A stretch of 64,000 nt of DNA from Parablautia sp. Marseille-Q6255 (GTDB lineage: Bacteria > Bacillota > Clostridia > Lachnospirales > Lachnospiraceae), in NCBI RefSeq assembly GCF_951230155.1, contig NZ_CATNVD010000012.1, forward strand, positions 88,258 to 152,257. The letters are read 5' to 3'. The notes beneath the pieces are model-generated. The model saw nothing but the letters and a program-made list of their open reading frames with translations. It had not been told where the DNA came from and ran no database searches. The position numbers and the translations under genes are program-made. Shown piece after piece: positions 8,909-17,691 of the stretch; within the stretch, counting starts at the first letter, position 1; each line of letters opens with the position of its first letter.

Positions 8909-10267
8909 CTACTTTGCCAATATATCTTCTACGTCATTCAGTCCCCGGTAACGGGTGATCACGATCACACTGTCCCCCTGCATGATCTTATCCGACCCGC
9001 GCGGGATCAGCACCTTTCCGTCACGCGCAATACCTGCGATAAGGACTCCGTCTTTTATCGCGAGCTCGTGCAGCGCAACCCCTGTGACTCTGGAATTTCC
9101 TCTGATCACAAACTCCAGCGCCTCCGCTTTTCCGCCAAGGATCTTGTGGAGTGTTTCCACATTGCTTCCAAGTGAATTTTTCATAGAGCGGACATAACGG
9201 ATAATATGCTCCGCTGTAATATTCTTTGGATAAACTACCGTATCCAGATCAAGCTCCCGGATGACCTCATCAAAAGCAATGCGGTTGATCTTCGTGATCA
9301 GCTTTTTCTCTCCCGTCTTGCGCGCATAAAGCGACAGAAGGATGTTCTCCTCATCTATGTTTGTCAGAGCTGCAAAGCTTTCATATCGGTCGATCCCTTC
9401 CTCAAGCAGAAGATCCTTATCTGTCCCGTCCCCATAAACGATCGTGGCCTTTGGCAGAAGGTCGCTGAGTTCTTCACAGCGCTTCATACTTTTTTCTACG
9501 ATCTTGACACGCACACCGCTGTTTATCATGATTTTTGCCAGATAATAGGCGATCGGACTGCCTCCGACGATCATCAGATTTTTCACCTGATTCGTCACGA
9601 TCCCTGCCTGTCGGAAAAACTCATTCGCATCAGAGGCCTTTCCGATCACGGATACCACATCTCTTGCATAAAGCATCGTATTTCCGTTTGGGATAATGAC
9701 CTCTTCCCCGCGCTCCACGGCGCAGATCAGCACGTGGCTGCGCAGCTTCGACGGCAGATCTGCGATCCGCATATTGGCAAGCGCTGACCTTTCAGGCACG
9801 CGGAACTTCAGAAGGCGAACACGGTTTCTCACAAAAGAATTGACTTCGATGGCGGACGGAAACTGCAGCGCCTGCGCTACCTCTCCGGCTGCGGCCAGCT
9901 CTGGATTGATCACCATTGCAAGGCCGAGCTCTTCCTTGATAAAGTCAAGCTCCGTACTGTATTCCGGATTACGCACACGCGCGATCGTATGGCAGTTTCC
10001 TGCCTTTTTTGCGATCAGACAGCAGAGCAGGTTCAGTTCATCTGAGCCGGTGACTGCGATCATCAGATCCGCAGACTCAATCCCCGCCTCCATCTGGATG
10101 GAATACGTCGATCCATTGCCGACTACTCCCATAAAATCATTCTGGCTCGTAATCTCCTGCACGATCTCCTCCCGGCAGTCTATTACTGTAATCTCATTAT
10201 CTTCATTGCCAAGCTCCAGCGCCAGAGACTGTCCCACCTTTCCAAGCCCAACAATAATTATCTTCAT
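8909..10267 (-). CDS. trkA: Trk system K+ transport regulator TrkA
   Basis: This 452-residue protein has two tandem RCK units. Each has a Rossmann (TrkA_N) nucleotide-binding part followed by a TrkA_C domain. The first glycine motif is VGLGKVG near residue 6 and the second is MIVGGSPIAYYLAK near residue 235. It regulates the TrkH pore encoded next. The reading frame is open upstream of the ATG at 10267, but the start is set there because MKIIIVGLG is the usual beginning and GAGGAG lies before it; the spacing of about 11 is a little long. It starts 16 bases after the aminotransferase gene. Confidence 0.92.
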   Translation of the reverse strand: MKIIIVGLGKVGQSLALELGNEDNEITVIDCREEIVQEITSQNDFMGVVGNGSTYSIQMEAGIESADLMIAVTGSDELNLLCCLIAKKAGNCHTIARVRNPEYSTELDFIKEELGLAMVINPELAAAGEVAQALQFPSAIEVNSFVRNRVRLLKFRVPERSALANMRIADLPSKLRSHVLICAVERGEEVIIPNGNTMLYARDVVSVIGKASDANEFFRQAGIVTNQVKNLMIVGGSPIAYYLAKIMINSGVRVKIVEKSMKRCEELSDLLPKATIVYGDGTDKDLLLEEGIDRYESFAALTNIDEENILLSLYARKTGEKKLITKINRIAFDEVIRELDLDTVVYPKNITAEHIIRYVRSMKNSLGSNVETLHKILGGKAEALEFVIRGNSRVTGVALHELAIKDGVLIAGIARDGKVLIPRGSDKIMQGDSVIVITRYRGLNDVEDILAK

Positions 10268-10283
10268 GATATGTACGTCTCCT

Positions 10284-11468
10284 CTAAAAGTATTCTTTTG
10301 CGAGCTTTTCAAATTCTGGAAGCGCCCGGCAGATCGTCTCATAAGAGACGCAGTACGCCAGACGCACGTACCCCGGACATGCGAAGGAAGATCCAGGCAC
10401 CATCAGAATATGATATTTTTTTGCTGCTTCTACAAACTCCTGTTCCTTCTCTGTCGGCGATTTCATCCACAGATAAAATGCGCCCTGCGGCCTGATGCAC
10501 GTAAACCCGCATGCAGTCAGTCCCTCGTACAGCGTTTTGCGGTTGCGGTCATAAAAATCCAGATCCACCCGCTCGTCCACACACCTTGCTACGGCAAGCT
10601 GCATCAGAGACGGCGCGTTCACACAGCCGATGATCCGGTTCGCGATCGTCGCAGCTGTGATCGTCCGCGCACTGTCCTCGACTTCATCCGGGATCACCAC
10701 ATAACCAATCCGCTCTCCCGGAAGAGACAGCGATTTGCTGTAGGAATATACGACCATCGTATTCGCATAATACTTTGTGAGAAACGGCACGGCCACACCG
10801 TCAAACGCCAGCTCCCGATACGGCTCATCAGAAATCAGATAAATGGCATGACCGTACTCTCTCTGCTTTTCTTCGAGAAGCCCGGCCAGCTGCTGTATCG
10901 CCTCCTGCGTGTAGATGACGCCGGTCGGATTATGCGGATTATTGATAATGACTGCCTTCGTCTTTTCTGAAAGCCTTGTCTCAAGATCCCTGAGATTGAG
11001 TCCAAAGGACTCCTTATCCGGGGCGACCTCAACAAGCACTCCGTCATAATTGCGCACATAAGAACCGTACTCTACAAAATACGGCGCAAACACGATCACT
11101 TCATCCCCCGGATCAAGCAGCGTCTTCAGACACACATTCAGCCCGCTCCCTGCTCCGACTGTCATGATCAGATTCTCTGCCCGAAAGGCCGTCCCGAACC
11201 GCCTGTTAAGATCGTCCGCAATCGTCTCTCTCACATGGGGAAACCCCGCATTGCTCATATAGCCATGAACAAATACGGGATCCTCCTCATCTAATATTTC
11301 CCGGATCGCCTCTTTGATCCTCTGCGGGGCAGGCACGTTCGGATTGCCAAGGCTGAAATCATAGACCCTGTCCGCCCCGAACGTCTCCGCCATCTTTTTT
11401 CCTTCCTCAAACATTGCCCGGATCGCAGAATTATTCTGCAGATACGGTTTCATCTTCTCCGCTATCAT
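10284..11468 (-). CDS. class I/II pyridoxal-phosphate aminotransferase
   Basis: This 394-residue fold-type I aminotransferase is related to the aspartate/aromatic group. It has the substrate-side motif NPHNPTG (177-183), the cofactor-binding Asp214 in SDEPY, and the Schiff-base lysine Lys245 in SYSKSLSLPGER. The exact substrate cannot be read from sequence; pyridoxal-phosphate-dependent amino transfer is secure. The N-terminus MIAEKMKPYLQNNSAIRAMF resembles clostridial proteins annotated as pyridoxal phosphate-dependent aminotransferase. It lies in a leftward run between yqeY and trkA, with 43-base and 16-base gaps, which suggests co-transcription without an obvious functional link. Confidence 0.88.
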   Translation of the reverse strand: MIAEKMKPYLQNNSAIRAMFEEGKKMAETFGADRVYDFSLGNPNVPAPQRIKEAIREILDEEDPVFVHGYMSNAGFPHVRETIADDLNRRFGTAFRAENLIMTVGAGSGLNVCLKTLLDPGDEVIVFAPYFVEYGSYVRNYDGVLVEVAPDKESFGLNLRDLETRLSEKTKAVIINNPHNPTGVIYTQEAIQQLAGLLEEKQREYGHAIYLISDEPYRELAFDGVAVPFLTKYYANTMVVYSYSKSLSLPGERIGYVVIPDEVEDSARTITAATIANRIIGCVNAPSLMQLAVARCVDERVDLDFYDRNRKTLYEGLTACGFTCIRPQGAFYLWMKSPTEKEQEFVEAAKKYHILMVPGSSFACPGYVRLAYCVSYETICRALPEFEKLAKEYF

Positions 11469-11511
11469 ACGGTCTCCCCCCTGTCCTGTGTCACACGGTC
11501 ACCGCCCCGTA

Positions 11512-11949
11512 TTATTTACAAAGATCTGCAACGACCTGATTGATCACCTTTCCGTCAGCCTTCCCTTTCAGTTCTCCCATCACAGCCTTCATGATCTGGC
11601 CTTTATTCTTTGTCGCCAGTACATCGGCAAATTTCTCCTCGATGACAGCCCGCACTTCCGCCTCTGAGAGCAGCTTCGGAGCATACTCGGAAATCACATC
11701 ATAGCGGAACTGATACTCCTCCCTGAGGTCCGAACGCTCCTGCGGACACGTATCGATCTGCTCCCGGACGGTCTTGAGCTCCTTTAAGATCACGCGGTCT
11801 GTAAGCGCCTCCGGGATATCATCCCTGCAGCCCTCGTCGATCGCAGCCTTCTTTACTGCAGAAATCAGAGAAGAGATCGCCTCCTTGCGCGGCTTATCCT
11901 TTGCCTTCATCGCTGCTACCATATCTTTTCTCAGTAATTCAATATCCAT
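11512..11949 (-). CDS. GatB/YqeY domain protein
   Basis: This 145-residue all-helical protein starts MDIELLRKDMVAAMKAKDK and holds the YqeY/GatB tail-like domain over nearly its full length. The domain resembles the tRNA-binding tail of amidotransferase subunit GatB, but free-standing YqeY proteins have no proven role. Position after valS, a tRNA synthetase, fits a tRNA-linked function but does not prove it. The conserved C-terminal part (KGQIMKAVMGELKGKADGK) is complete. A clear AGGAGG-like site precedes the start. The gap to valS is 79 bases and contains a hairpin without a U-tract on this strand. Confidence 0.88.
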   Translation of the reverse strand: MDIELLRKDMVAAMKAKDKPRKEAISSLISAVKKAAIDEGCRDDIPEALTDRVILKELKTVREQIDTCPQERSDLREEYQFRYDVISEYAPKLLSEAEVRAVIEEKFADVLATKNKGQIMKAVMGELKGKADGKVINQVVADLCK

Positions 11950-12005
11950 ACCGTCTTTCCTCCTTATCCGGTTTCCGTATTCCTTTTGTCTCCTGCATGG
12001 ATCCT

Positions 12006-12023
12006 GGCAGACTTTCGTCTGCC
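12006..12023. other. perfect 7-bp hairpin between valS and yqeY
   Basis: GGCAGAC (12006-12012) and GTCTGCC (12017-12023) form a tight stem directly after the valS stop. A T-run follows only on the plus strand, so it is not a canonical terminator for valS. It could stabilise the valS 3' end or end antisense transcripts. Confidence 0.5.
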
Positions 12024-12028
12024 GTTTT

Positions 12029-14677
12029 TTATTTTGTCAGGCTGGCCAGACGCTCCTTCACCTGATCCATCATCTGCGTATACTTTTCAAGCTTTGCCTT
12101 TTCCTCATCGATCTTTGCCTGCGGCGCCTTGCTGACAAAACGCTCATTGCCCAGCATCCCATTGACGCGGGCAAGCTCCTTGGTCAGACGCTCCTCCTCT
12201 TTCTTTAAGCGCTCGATCTCCTTATCAATATCTACAAGCTCTGCAAACGGCATATAAACAACTGCCTCCGGGATCACCGCAGATACAGCGTCCTCACTGA
12301 TACCGTTCTTATCTGACTGTACGTGCACCTCGCTTGCATAGCCGAGTGTGGCAAAAAATACCCTGCCGTCCTCGAAAATGCTGCGTACCTGCGCGTTCTC
12401 TGATACGACAAATACCTGCGCCTTCTTGCTTGGCGGAACATTCATGCCGGTACGCACATTACGGATGCCGCGGACTGCCTCCTTGATCGTCTCTACAGCC
12501 TGCTCCTCCTTCGCAAAATCCCATGCCGGATCAAACTCCGGCCATGCGGAGATCATGATCGACTCCTCCTGCGGCCAGAGCGTACAGAAGATCTCCTCTG
12601 TGATAAACGGCATATACGGATGCAGAAGCTTCAGCGCATTCGTGAGCACTGTCCTTAACGTCCACAGAGCAGCCGCCTTCGTTGTGTCCGCATCATTGTA
12701 CAGACGCGGCTTCACCATCTCGATATACCAGTCGCAGAATTCCTCCCAGATAAAATCATATACCTTCTGCACAGCAATGCCAAGCTCGTATTTTTCCATA
12801 TTGTCCGTCACGTCTTTTGCAAGCGTGTTGACCTTGGAGAGGATCCACCTGTCTGCCCCGGTCAGCGCGGCAGGGTCGATCGTCTCCGGCACCTGTGCCT
12901 TTTCCAGGTTCATCATAATGAACCGCGATGCATTCCATACCTTATTTGCAAAGTTTCTCGAAGCCTCCACGCGCTCCATATAGAAACGCATGTCGTTGCC
13001 CGGCGCGTTTCCTGTCATCAGCGTCAGCCGCAGCGCATCTGCACCATACTGGTCGATGATCTCAAGCGGATCGATACCATTTCCAAGAGACTTGCTCATT
13101 TTGCGGCCCTGGGAATCTCTTACAAGTCCGTGGATCAGCACGTGGTGGAACGGTACCTCTCCCGTCTGCTCCAGTGCGGAAAATACCATGCGGATGACCC
13201 AGAAGAAAATGATGTCGTATCCCGTCACAAGTACATCCGTCGGATAGAAGTATTCCAGCTCCGGCGTCCTGTCCGGCCAGCCAAGCGTCGAAAACGGCCA
13301 CAGCGCGGACGAAAACCATGTATCAAGCGTATCCTCATCCTGTGTCAGATGAGTGCAGCCGCACTTTGGACATACGGACGGCATCTCACGTGCGACGATC
13401 GTCTCACCACACTCGTCGCAGTAGTACGCCGGGATCCGGTGTCCCCACCACAGCTGTCTGGAGATACACCAGTCGCGGATGTTTTCCAGCCAGTGCAGAT
13501 ACGTCTTATCAAAACGATCCGGTACAAACTGCAGTGTTTTATTCTTTAATGCCTCGATCGCAGGCTTTGCCATCTCATCCATCTTTACAAACCACTGCGG
13601 CTTGATCATCGGCTCAACCGTTGTCTTGCAGCGGTCATGCGTACCGACACTGTGACTGTGCGGCACAACCTTTACCAGCAGGCCAAGCTCCTCAAGATCC
13701 TTCACGATCGCCTTTCTAGCCTCATACCGCTCCATGCCTGCGTACTTACCGCCCAGCTCATTGATCGTCGCATCATCATTCATGATCGTGATCTCCGGCA
13801 GGTTATGACGCTTTCCTACCTCAAAGTCATTCGGGTCGTGCGCCGGCGTGATCTTCACACAGCCTGTTCCGAATTCTTTATCCACATAGGCATCTGCAAT
13901 GACCGGGATCTGTCTGCCTGTAAGCGGAAGCTCCAGCATCTTGCCTACGAGGTGGGCATACCGCTCATCCTCCGGATTGACTGCGACAGCCGTATCTCCA
14001 AGCAGCGTCTCCGGACGGGTCGTTGCGATCTCGACGAAGTTTCCTTCTTCTCCGACTACCGGATAGTTGATATGCCAGAAAAATCCATCCTGATCCTCAT
14101 GCTCCACCTCTGCGTCGGAAATAGACGTATGGCAGACCGGACACCAATTGATGATCCTGGAGCCTTTATAGATATAGCCCTTTTCATACAGCCGGATAAA
14201 TACTTCCTGGACAGCTCTGGAACATCCCTCGTCCATTGTGAAGCGCTCCCTGTCCCAGTCGGCAGAAGCGCCAAGCTTTTTCAGCTGGTTGATGATCTTT
14301 CCGCCGTACTCTTCCTTCCACGCCCATGCGTGCTTCAGAAATTCTTCACGGCCGATCTCATCCTTATCAATGCCCTGCTCCCTGAGCTTTTCGATAACCT
14401 TCACCTCTGTCGCGATCGCCGCGTGGTCCGTTCCCGGCTGCCACAGCGCCTCATATCCCTGCATCCGCTTAAAACGGATCAGGATATCCTGCATCGTTTC
14501 ATCCAGTGCATGTCCCATATGAAGCTGCCCCGTAACGTTTGGCGGCGGCATCACGATCGTAAACGGTTTCTTGTCCGGGTTCGGTTCGGCATGGAAATAT
14601 TTATTGTCCAGCCATTTCTGATACAGTCTGTCCTCGATCCCTTTTGGATCATACGTTTTTGCAAGCTCTTTACTCAT
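12029..14677 (-). CDS. valS: Valine--tRNA ligase
   Basis: This 882-residue class I synthetase charges tRNA-Val. The HIGH-type motif is HMGH (53-56) and the KMSKS loop is at 526-530. The editing domain (about 200-350) and a C-terminal coiled coil (about 815-880) are present, and a Cys-rich zinc-like segment lies at about 420-441. The frame stays open for 139 codons upstream, through the T-box leader, but the ATG at 14677 is preceded by AAGGAGGAG and gives the normal length. Expression should be controlled by the T-box leader, which senses uncharged tRNA-Val. Confidence 0.96.
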   Translation of the reverse strand: MSKELAKTYDPKGIEDRLYQKWLDNKYFHAEPNPDKKPFTIVMPPPNVTGQLHMGHALDETMQDILIRFKRMQGYEALWQPGTDHAAIATEVKVIEKLREQGIDKDEIGREEFLKHAWAWKEEYGGKIINQLKKLGASADWDRERFTMDEGCSRAVQEVFIRLYEKGYIYKGSRIINWCPVCHTSISDAEVEHEDQDGFFWHINYPVVGEEGNFVEIATTRPETLLGDTAVAVNPEDERYAHLVGKMLELPLTGRQIPVIADAYVDKEFGTGCVKITPAHDPNDFEVGKRHNLPEITIMNDDATINELGGKYAGMERYEARKAIVKDLEELGLLVKVVPHSHSVGTHDRCKTTVEPMIKPQWFVKMDEMAKPAIEALKNKTLQFVPDRFDKTYLHWLENIRDWCISRQLWWGHRIPAYYCDECGETIVAREMPSVCPKCGCTHLTQDEDTLDTWFSSALWPFSTLGWPDRTPELEYFYPTDVLVTGYDIIFFWVIRMVFSALEQTGEVPFHHVLIHGLVRDSQGRKMSKSLGNGIDPLEIIDQYGADALRLTLMTGNAPGNDMRFYMERVEASRNFANKVWNASRFIMMNLEKAQVPETIDPAALTGADRWILSKVNTLAKDVTDNMEKYELGIAVQKVYDFIWEEFCDWYIEMVKPRLYNDADTTKAAALWTLRTVLTNALKLLHPYMPFITEEIFCTLWPQEESIMISAWPEFDPAWDFAKEEQAVETIKEAVRGIRNVRTGMNVPPSKKAQVFVVSENAQVRSIFEDGRVFFATLGYASEVHVQSDKNGISEDAVSAVIPEAVVYMPFAELVDIDKEIERLKKEEERLTKELARVNGMLGNERFVSKAPQAKIDEEKAKLEKYTQMMDQVKERLASLTK

Positions 14678-14719
14678 ATACTCCTCCTTGTAGGTATTCA
14701 TTCTGTGAATGCAGACAAC

Positions 14720-14890
14720 CTGGCTGCCGCGGCTGCAAGCAGCCCCGCCGCCATTCTCGATTTTGCCTGTGATACGCCGTGCTGCACCTCGCATCCGCTT
14801 CGCTTCTCCTCGGTCGCGGGCATTCGCCCTATAAAATCTTCGTCTGGCTACCGCGGCTGCAAGCAGCCCCGCCGCCATTCTCGATTTTGC
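14720..14890 (-). repeat. 47-bp direct repeat pair in the valS leader
   Basis: Copies at 14720-14766 and 14844-14890 differ at one base and are 124 bp apart. Each contains a small palindrome (GGCTG-CAAG-CAGCC at 14731-14744 and 14855-14868). They lie downstream of the T-box terminator and before the valS ribosome binding site, in a stretch with no gene. Confidence 0.9.
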
Positions 14891-14910
14891 ACGGCTCATT
14901 GCTTTCGCGC

Positions 14911-15197
14911 AAAAAAGCCCTTTGTATATCCTCTTGGAAGATATACAAAGGGCGAATGTCTCGCGGTACCACCTTTTCTTACGGACAGCCTCTCGCCGGC
15001 AAACTGTGACATCTGGCATCCGTATCTCTTTCTTCTGTAACGGGAAGCCCCGGAACAGCCTACACACGTCCTGCGCTTCAGCTATTCGGTTCAAAAGCTA
15101 CCTTCCGCATCTGCTTTCCCGGACAGCCTCCCAGCCTACGAGCCGTCCTCTCTTGCGGCGCACCATGCGTACTCCTCTTTCTCATTACCTTTTTATG
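14911..15197 (-). ncRNA. T-box leader of valS
   Basis: The T-box sequence GGTGGTACCGCGAG is at 14960-14973. It is followed by the intrinsic terminator, whose 14-bp arms span 14917-14953, with TTTTTT at 14911-14916. The 5' part contains an AGTA element near the base of Stem I, close to 15169. Uncharged tRNA-Val should stabilise the antiterminator and allow valS expression. I could not fix the specifier codon with certainty by eye. Confidence 0.9.
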
Positions 15198-15203
15198 ATT
15201 AGT

Positions 15204-15232
15204 ATCTTAGCGAATGCAGGTATATTTGTCAA
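15204..15232 (-). promoter_or_regulatory. promoter of the T-box/valS transcript
   Basis: On the minus strand TTGACA (15227-15232), a 17-base spacer and TAAGAT (15204-15209) fit a sigma-A promoter just before the T-box leader. The region 15233-15429 up to the next gene holds no recognisable gene. Confidence 0.75.
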
Positions 15233-15429
15233 GATGAATTTCCCGATTTAAAAAACGGGCCGTCCCGCCCTCCTCCGGGATCAGCCGCCGCGAAAACCAG
15301 GCTGCGAAAACCTGATAGAATAATAGATGAATCCGGCAAAAATCTGTGTTATACTGTCCCCTGTAACAGCAACCGGAATCATCTTACTTTTCAATCGTTT
15401 TACTTTTATAAAAGGAGGATACTGACTTT

Positions 15430-15939
15430 ATGAATCCCAGTACAATCTGCGATCCATCAGGCGCCGCTGCCGCAGAGCTCAAAGAGATCTTTGCGTATTA
15501 CGCCGGTCAGCGCGACAAAAAGGATCAGGACGTCATCGTCCAGATGTTAAAAGAGCTCCAGGAGGTCAATGGCTTTCTGACACCGGAGCTAAAAGAACAG
15601 GCGGCGCAGACTGCCGAAGTCCCGCTCTCGCTGATCAGCCTTCTGATCCGGACGTATCCAAGTCTGAAAGAAGCCGCCTACACCCATGTGATCACCGTTT
15701 GCTCCGGTGAACGCTGTGCGAAAAAGAACGGCCGTCAGATCGCCGAGATCGTCCGCAGGGAGCTTCGCATCGGCAAAAATAACCTCTCTGCTGATGGCAC
15801 CTGCCTGCTGAAGACACAAAACTGTCTGAAGCAGTGCCGGACTTCTGCGAATTTTATCATTGATGACGTCCTCTATTCCAACATAAAGCCGGAGCAGGTG
15901 CCCGATATTTTAAAACAGGCTCTGTCCGCACAGAAATAG
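15430..15939 (+). CDS. NuoE-like thioredoxin-fold [2Fe-2S] subunit
   Basis: This 169-residue protein is of the 24-kDa NADH dehydrogenase / hydrogenase / formate dehydrogenase gamma family. A helical N-terminal part precedes the thioredoxin-like [2Fe-2S] domain, with cysteines 91, 96, 132 and 136 in the CxxxxC...CxxxC pattern. All four ligands are present. Such subunits normally pass electrons to a NuoF-like flavoprotein, but no nuoF, hydrogenase or formate dehydrogenase gene is beside it. The start has AAAGGAGG about ten bases before it. It converges with the MATE gene, leaving only eight bases between the stops. Confidence 0.85.
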   Translation: MNPSTICDPSGAAAAELKEIFAYYAGQRDKKDQDVIVQMLKELQEVNGFLTPELKEQAAQTAEVPLSLISLLIRTYPSLKEAAYTHVITVCSGERCAKKNGRQIAEIVRRELRIGKNNLSADGTCLLKTQNCLKQCRTSANFIIDDVLYSNIKPEQVPDILKQALSAQK

Positions 15940-15947
15940 AGCGCGTC

Positions 15948-17297
15948 TCACTCTCCGAGCGTGATCTTTTTCCATTTTCCCTGCGCATACCGCGCCACGC
16001 ACACGGCTGCAGTGATCAGCCAGGTAAGCCCGGTCGTATACCAGACCGCCCAGTATCCGATCACCGGTATTGCGGCAAGCACAACGGAAAAGCCGATCCT
16101 GCCAATGACTTCCACCAGCCCGCTGATAAATGCAAAAACAGAATCACCCGCGCCATTTAGTACGCTTCGCGCTATGTAAATAAAACCAAGCGGCAGGAAG
16201 AACCACGACAGGATCTGCACTGCGCGTCCGCCGATCGCGATAACAGTCTCATCCGCTACGAAAAGACGCACAAAATCGTTGCCCCACACATACATTGCCA
16301 CCAGCATCACCACGCTGAAGGCGATAATGAGTTTTACGGAGCTGCGATAGCCCTTCTTTACACGCTCCACGTTGCCTGCGCCAAGATTCTGTCCTGTGAA
16401 GGTCGCAAGCGCCATACTCAGTGAGTTAAACGGCTGCTGGACAAGCTGCTCGATACGGGAGGTCGCCGCAAATGCCGCGATCACATCCTCCCCGAAACGG
16501 TTGATCACACCCTGCAGCGCCACGCAGGAAATCGCGATCAGTGTGCCCTGCGCTCCAAAAGGTATCCCCAGCTTTAGGCAGCGCTCTATGATGATGCGGT
16601 CCGGGCGGAAATTTTCCTTTGTCAGACGAAAATACGGATTCTTTGCGACCGCATAAACCATACATCCAACCGCAGAAAGTGCCTGCGCCAGTATCGTTGC
16701 CCATGCGACTCCGGCTACGCCCATATGGAAGACCAGCACAAAAAGCAGATCTCCGATCACATTCAGGATACTCGCCACCACAAGAAAAATAAGCGGCGTT
16801 TTTGAGTCTCCGAGCGCGCGCAGCAATGCCGCGATCCCGTTATAAAACACAACGGAGATCAGCCCTGCGCAGACGATCTGCAGATATGCGCGTGCATCCG
16901 CAAAGATTGCCTCCGGCGTATGTAACATATGCAGGACGGGATCTGCCAGCAGAAATGATATCACACTCACAAGCAGCCCCATACCAAACAGCAGATACAC
17001 GGAGTTTCCGATACAGTCTTTTACACGCTTTTCATTTTTCATCCCAAAATACTGTGCCATCAGCACACCGGCTCCGGTCGCAAAGCCGTTGCACAGAGAA
17101 AAGTATAAAAAGTTCAGCGATGAGGTCATACCGACCGCTGCAAGCGCGTTTTTTCCCACATAATTTCCTACGATAATAGAATCCACCATGTTATAAAACT
17201 GCTGAAAAATATTTCCGATCAGCATCGGTACAGAAAATTTCAGCAGAAGCGACAGTTCATTCCCACTCGTCATGTCGCATACGTATTGTTTTGCCAT
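15948..17297 (-). CDS. MATE family efflux transporter
   Basis: This 449-residue protein has about twelve membrane helices in two similar halves, typical of the multidrug and toxic compound extrusion family. These export drugs or metabolites using a Na+ or H+ gradient. The beginning (SVPMLIGNIFQQFYNMVDSI) matches the family signature for the first half. The substrate cannot be told from sequence. A good AGAGGTGTGAG site precedes the ATG. No regulator lies beside it. It appears monocistronic. Confidence 0.9.
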   Translation of the reverse strand: MAKQYVCDMTSGNELSLLLKFSVPMLIGNIFQQFYNMVDSIIVGNYVGKNALAAVGMTSSLNFLYFSLCNGFATGAGVLMAQYFGMKNEKRVKDCIGNSVYLLFGMGLLVSVISFLLADPVLHMLHTPEAIFADARAYLQIVCAGLISVVFYNGIAALLRALGDSKTPLIFLVVASILNVIGDLLFVLVFHMGVAGVAWATILAQALSAVGCMVYAVAKNPYFRLTKENFRPDRIIIERCLKLGIPFGAQGTLIAISCVALQGVINRFGEDVIAAFAATSRIEQLVQQPFNSLSMALATFTGQNLGAGNVERVKKGYRSSVKLIIAFSVVMLVAMYVWGNDFVRLFVADETVIAIGGRAVQILSWFFLPLGFIYIARSVLNGAGDSVFAFISGLVEVIGRIGFSVVLAAIPVIGYWAVWYTTGLTWLITAAVCVARYAQGKWKKITLGE

Positions 17298-17424
17298 CTC
17301 ACACCTCTGTCATACTCTCACAAATCATTTTCCTGCACGGCACACACCGGCTATCCGGGATCACGCACCCGATATCATGTAATGCCACGTTCCATTTTAT
17401 CCAGAGATGTCAAACTGTCAAGCC

Positions 17425-17688
17425 CTAATTTTTTTCTGTTGTCTCAGAATATTTCCGGTTGATCCATGCGACCGCCTGCGCGATCCCCTCGTTGCTCAGT
17501 TCAAAGTATTCGGACTGTTTCTGGTCGTCCGGAGTCGCTTCCCAGCAAAACGGTTCCGGGTATACGAAAGCCTGCAGCCTGTCCTCTGACTTGCACAGCA
17601 TATAGCGCATCTTTCCATGAGAACCGCAAAAACGCTCCTTTTTCACAAGCTCCAGGGAAAACATTCCCTGCAGAGAAATCTCATCCAT
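17425..17688 (-). CDS. small conserved-looking protein of unknown function
   Basis: This 87-residue protein is not recognised. It is soluble, with no signal or membrane segment, rich in charged and aromatic residues, and has two cysteines at about 21 and 32 and a third near 48. The start ATG at 17688 has AGGAGAGGA before it, formed by the last codons of the helicase gene that ends at 17692, so translation is probably coupled. Its place directly behind an RNA helicase is the only functional hint. Codon use matches its neighbours, so it is likely a real gene. Confidence 0.65.
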   Translation of the reverse strand: MDEISLQGMFSLELVKKERFCGSHGKMRYMLCKSEDRLQAFVYPEPFCWEATPDDQKQSEYFELSNEGIAQAVAWINRKYSETTEKN

Positions 17689-17691
17689 TTC

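Noticed and set aside
9696..10970. 424-codon rightward open frame opposite trkA and the aminotransferase
   Set aside because: Composition is Arg/Ser/Cys-rich as in antisense frames; both minus-strand genes have full domain motifs.
12006..12023. terminator for valS
   Set aside because: The hairpin is followed by a T-run only on the plus strand; on the valS strand it is followed by AGGATCC.
13637..15040. 467-codon rightward open frame opposite valS
   Set aside because: Antisense shadow of valS and its leader with no ribosome site or domain.
14678..15094. 139-codon upstream extension of valS
   Set aside because: It reads through the T-box and its terminator; the ATG at 14677 has a strong ribosome binding site and gives the normal protein length.
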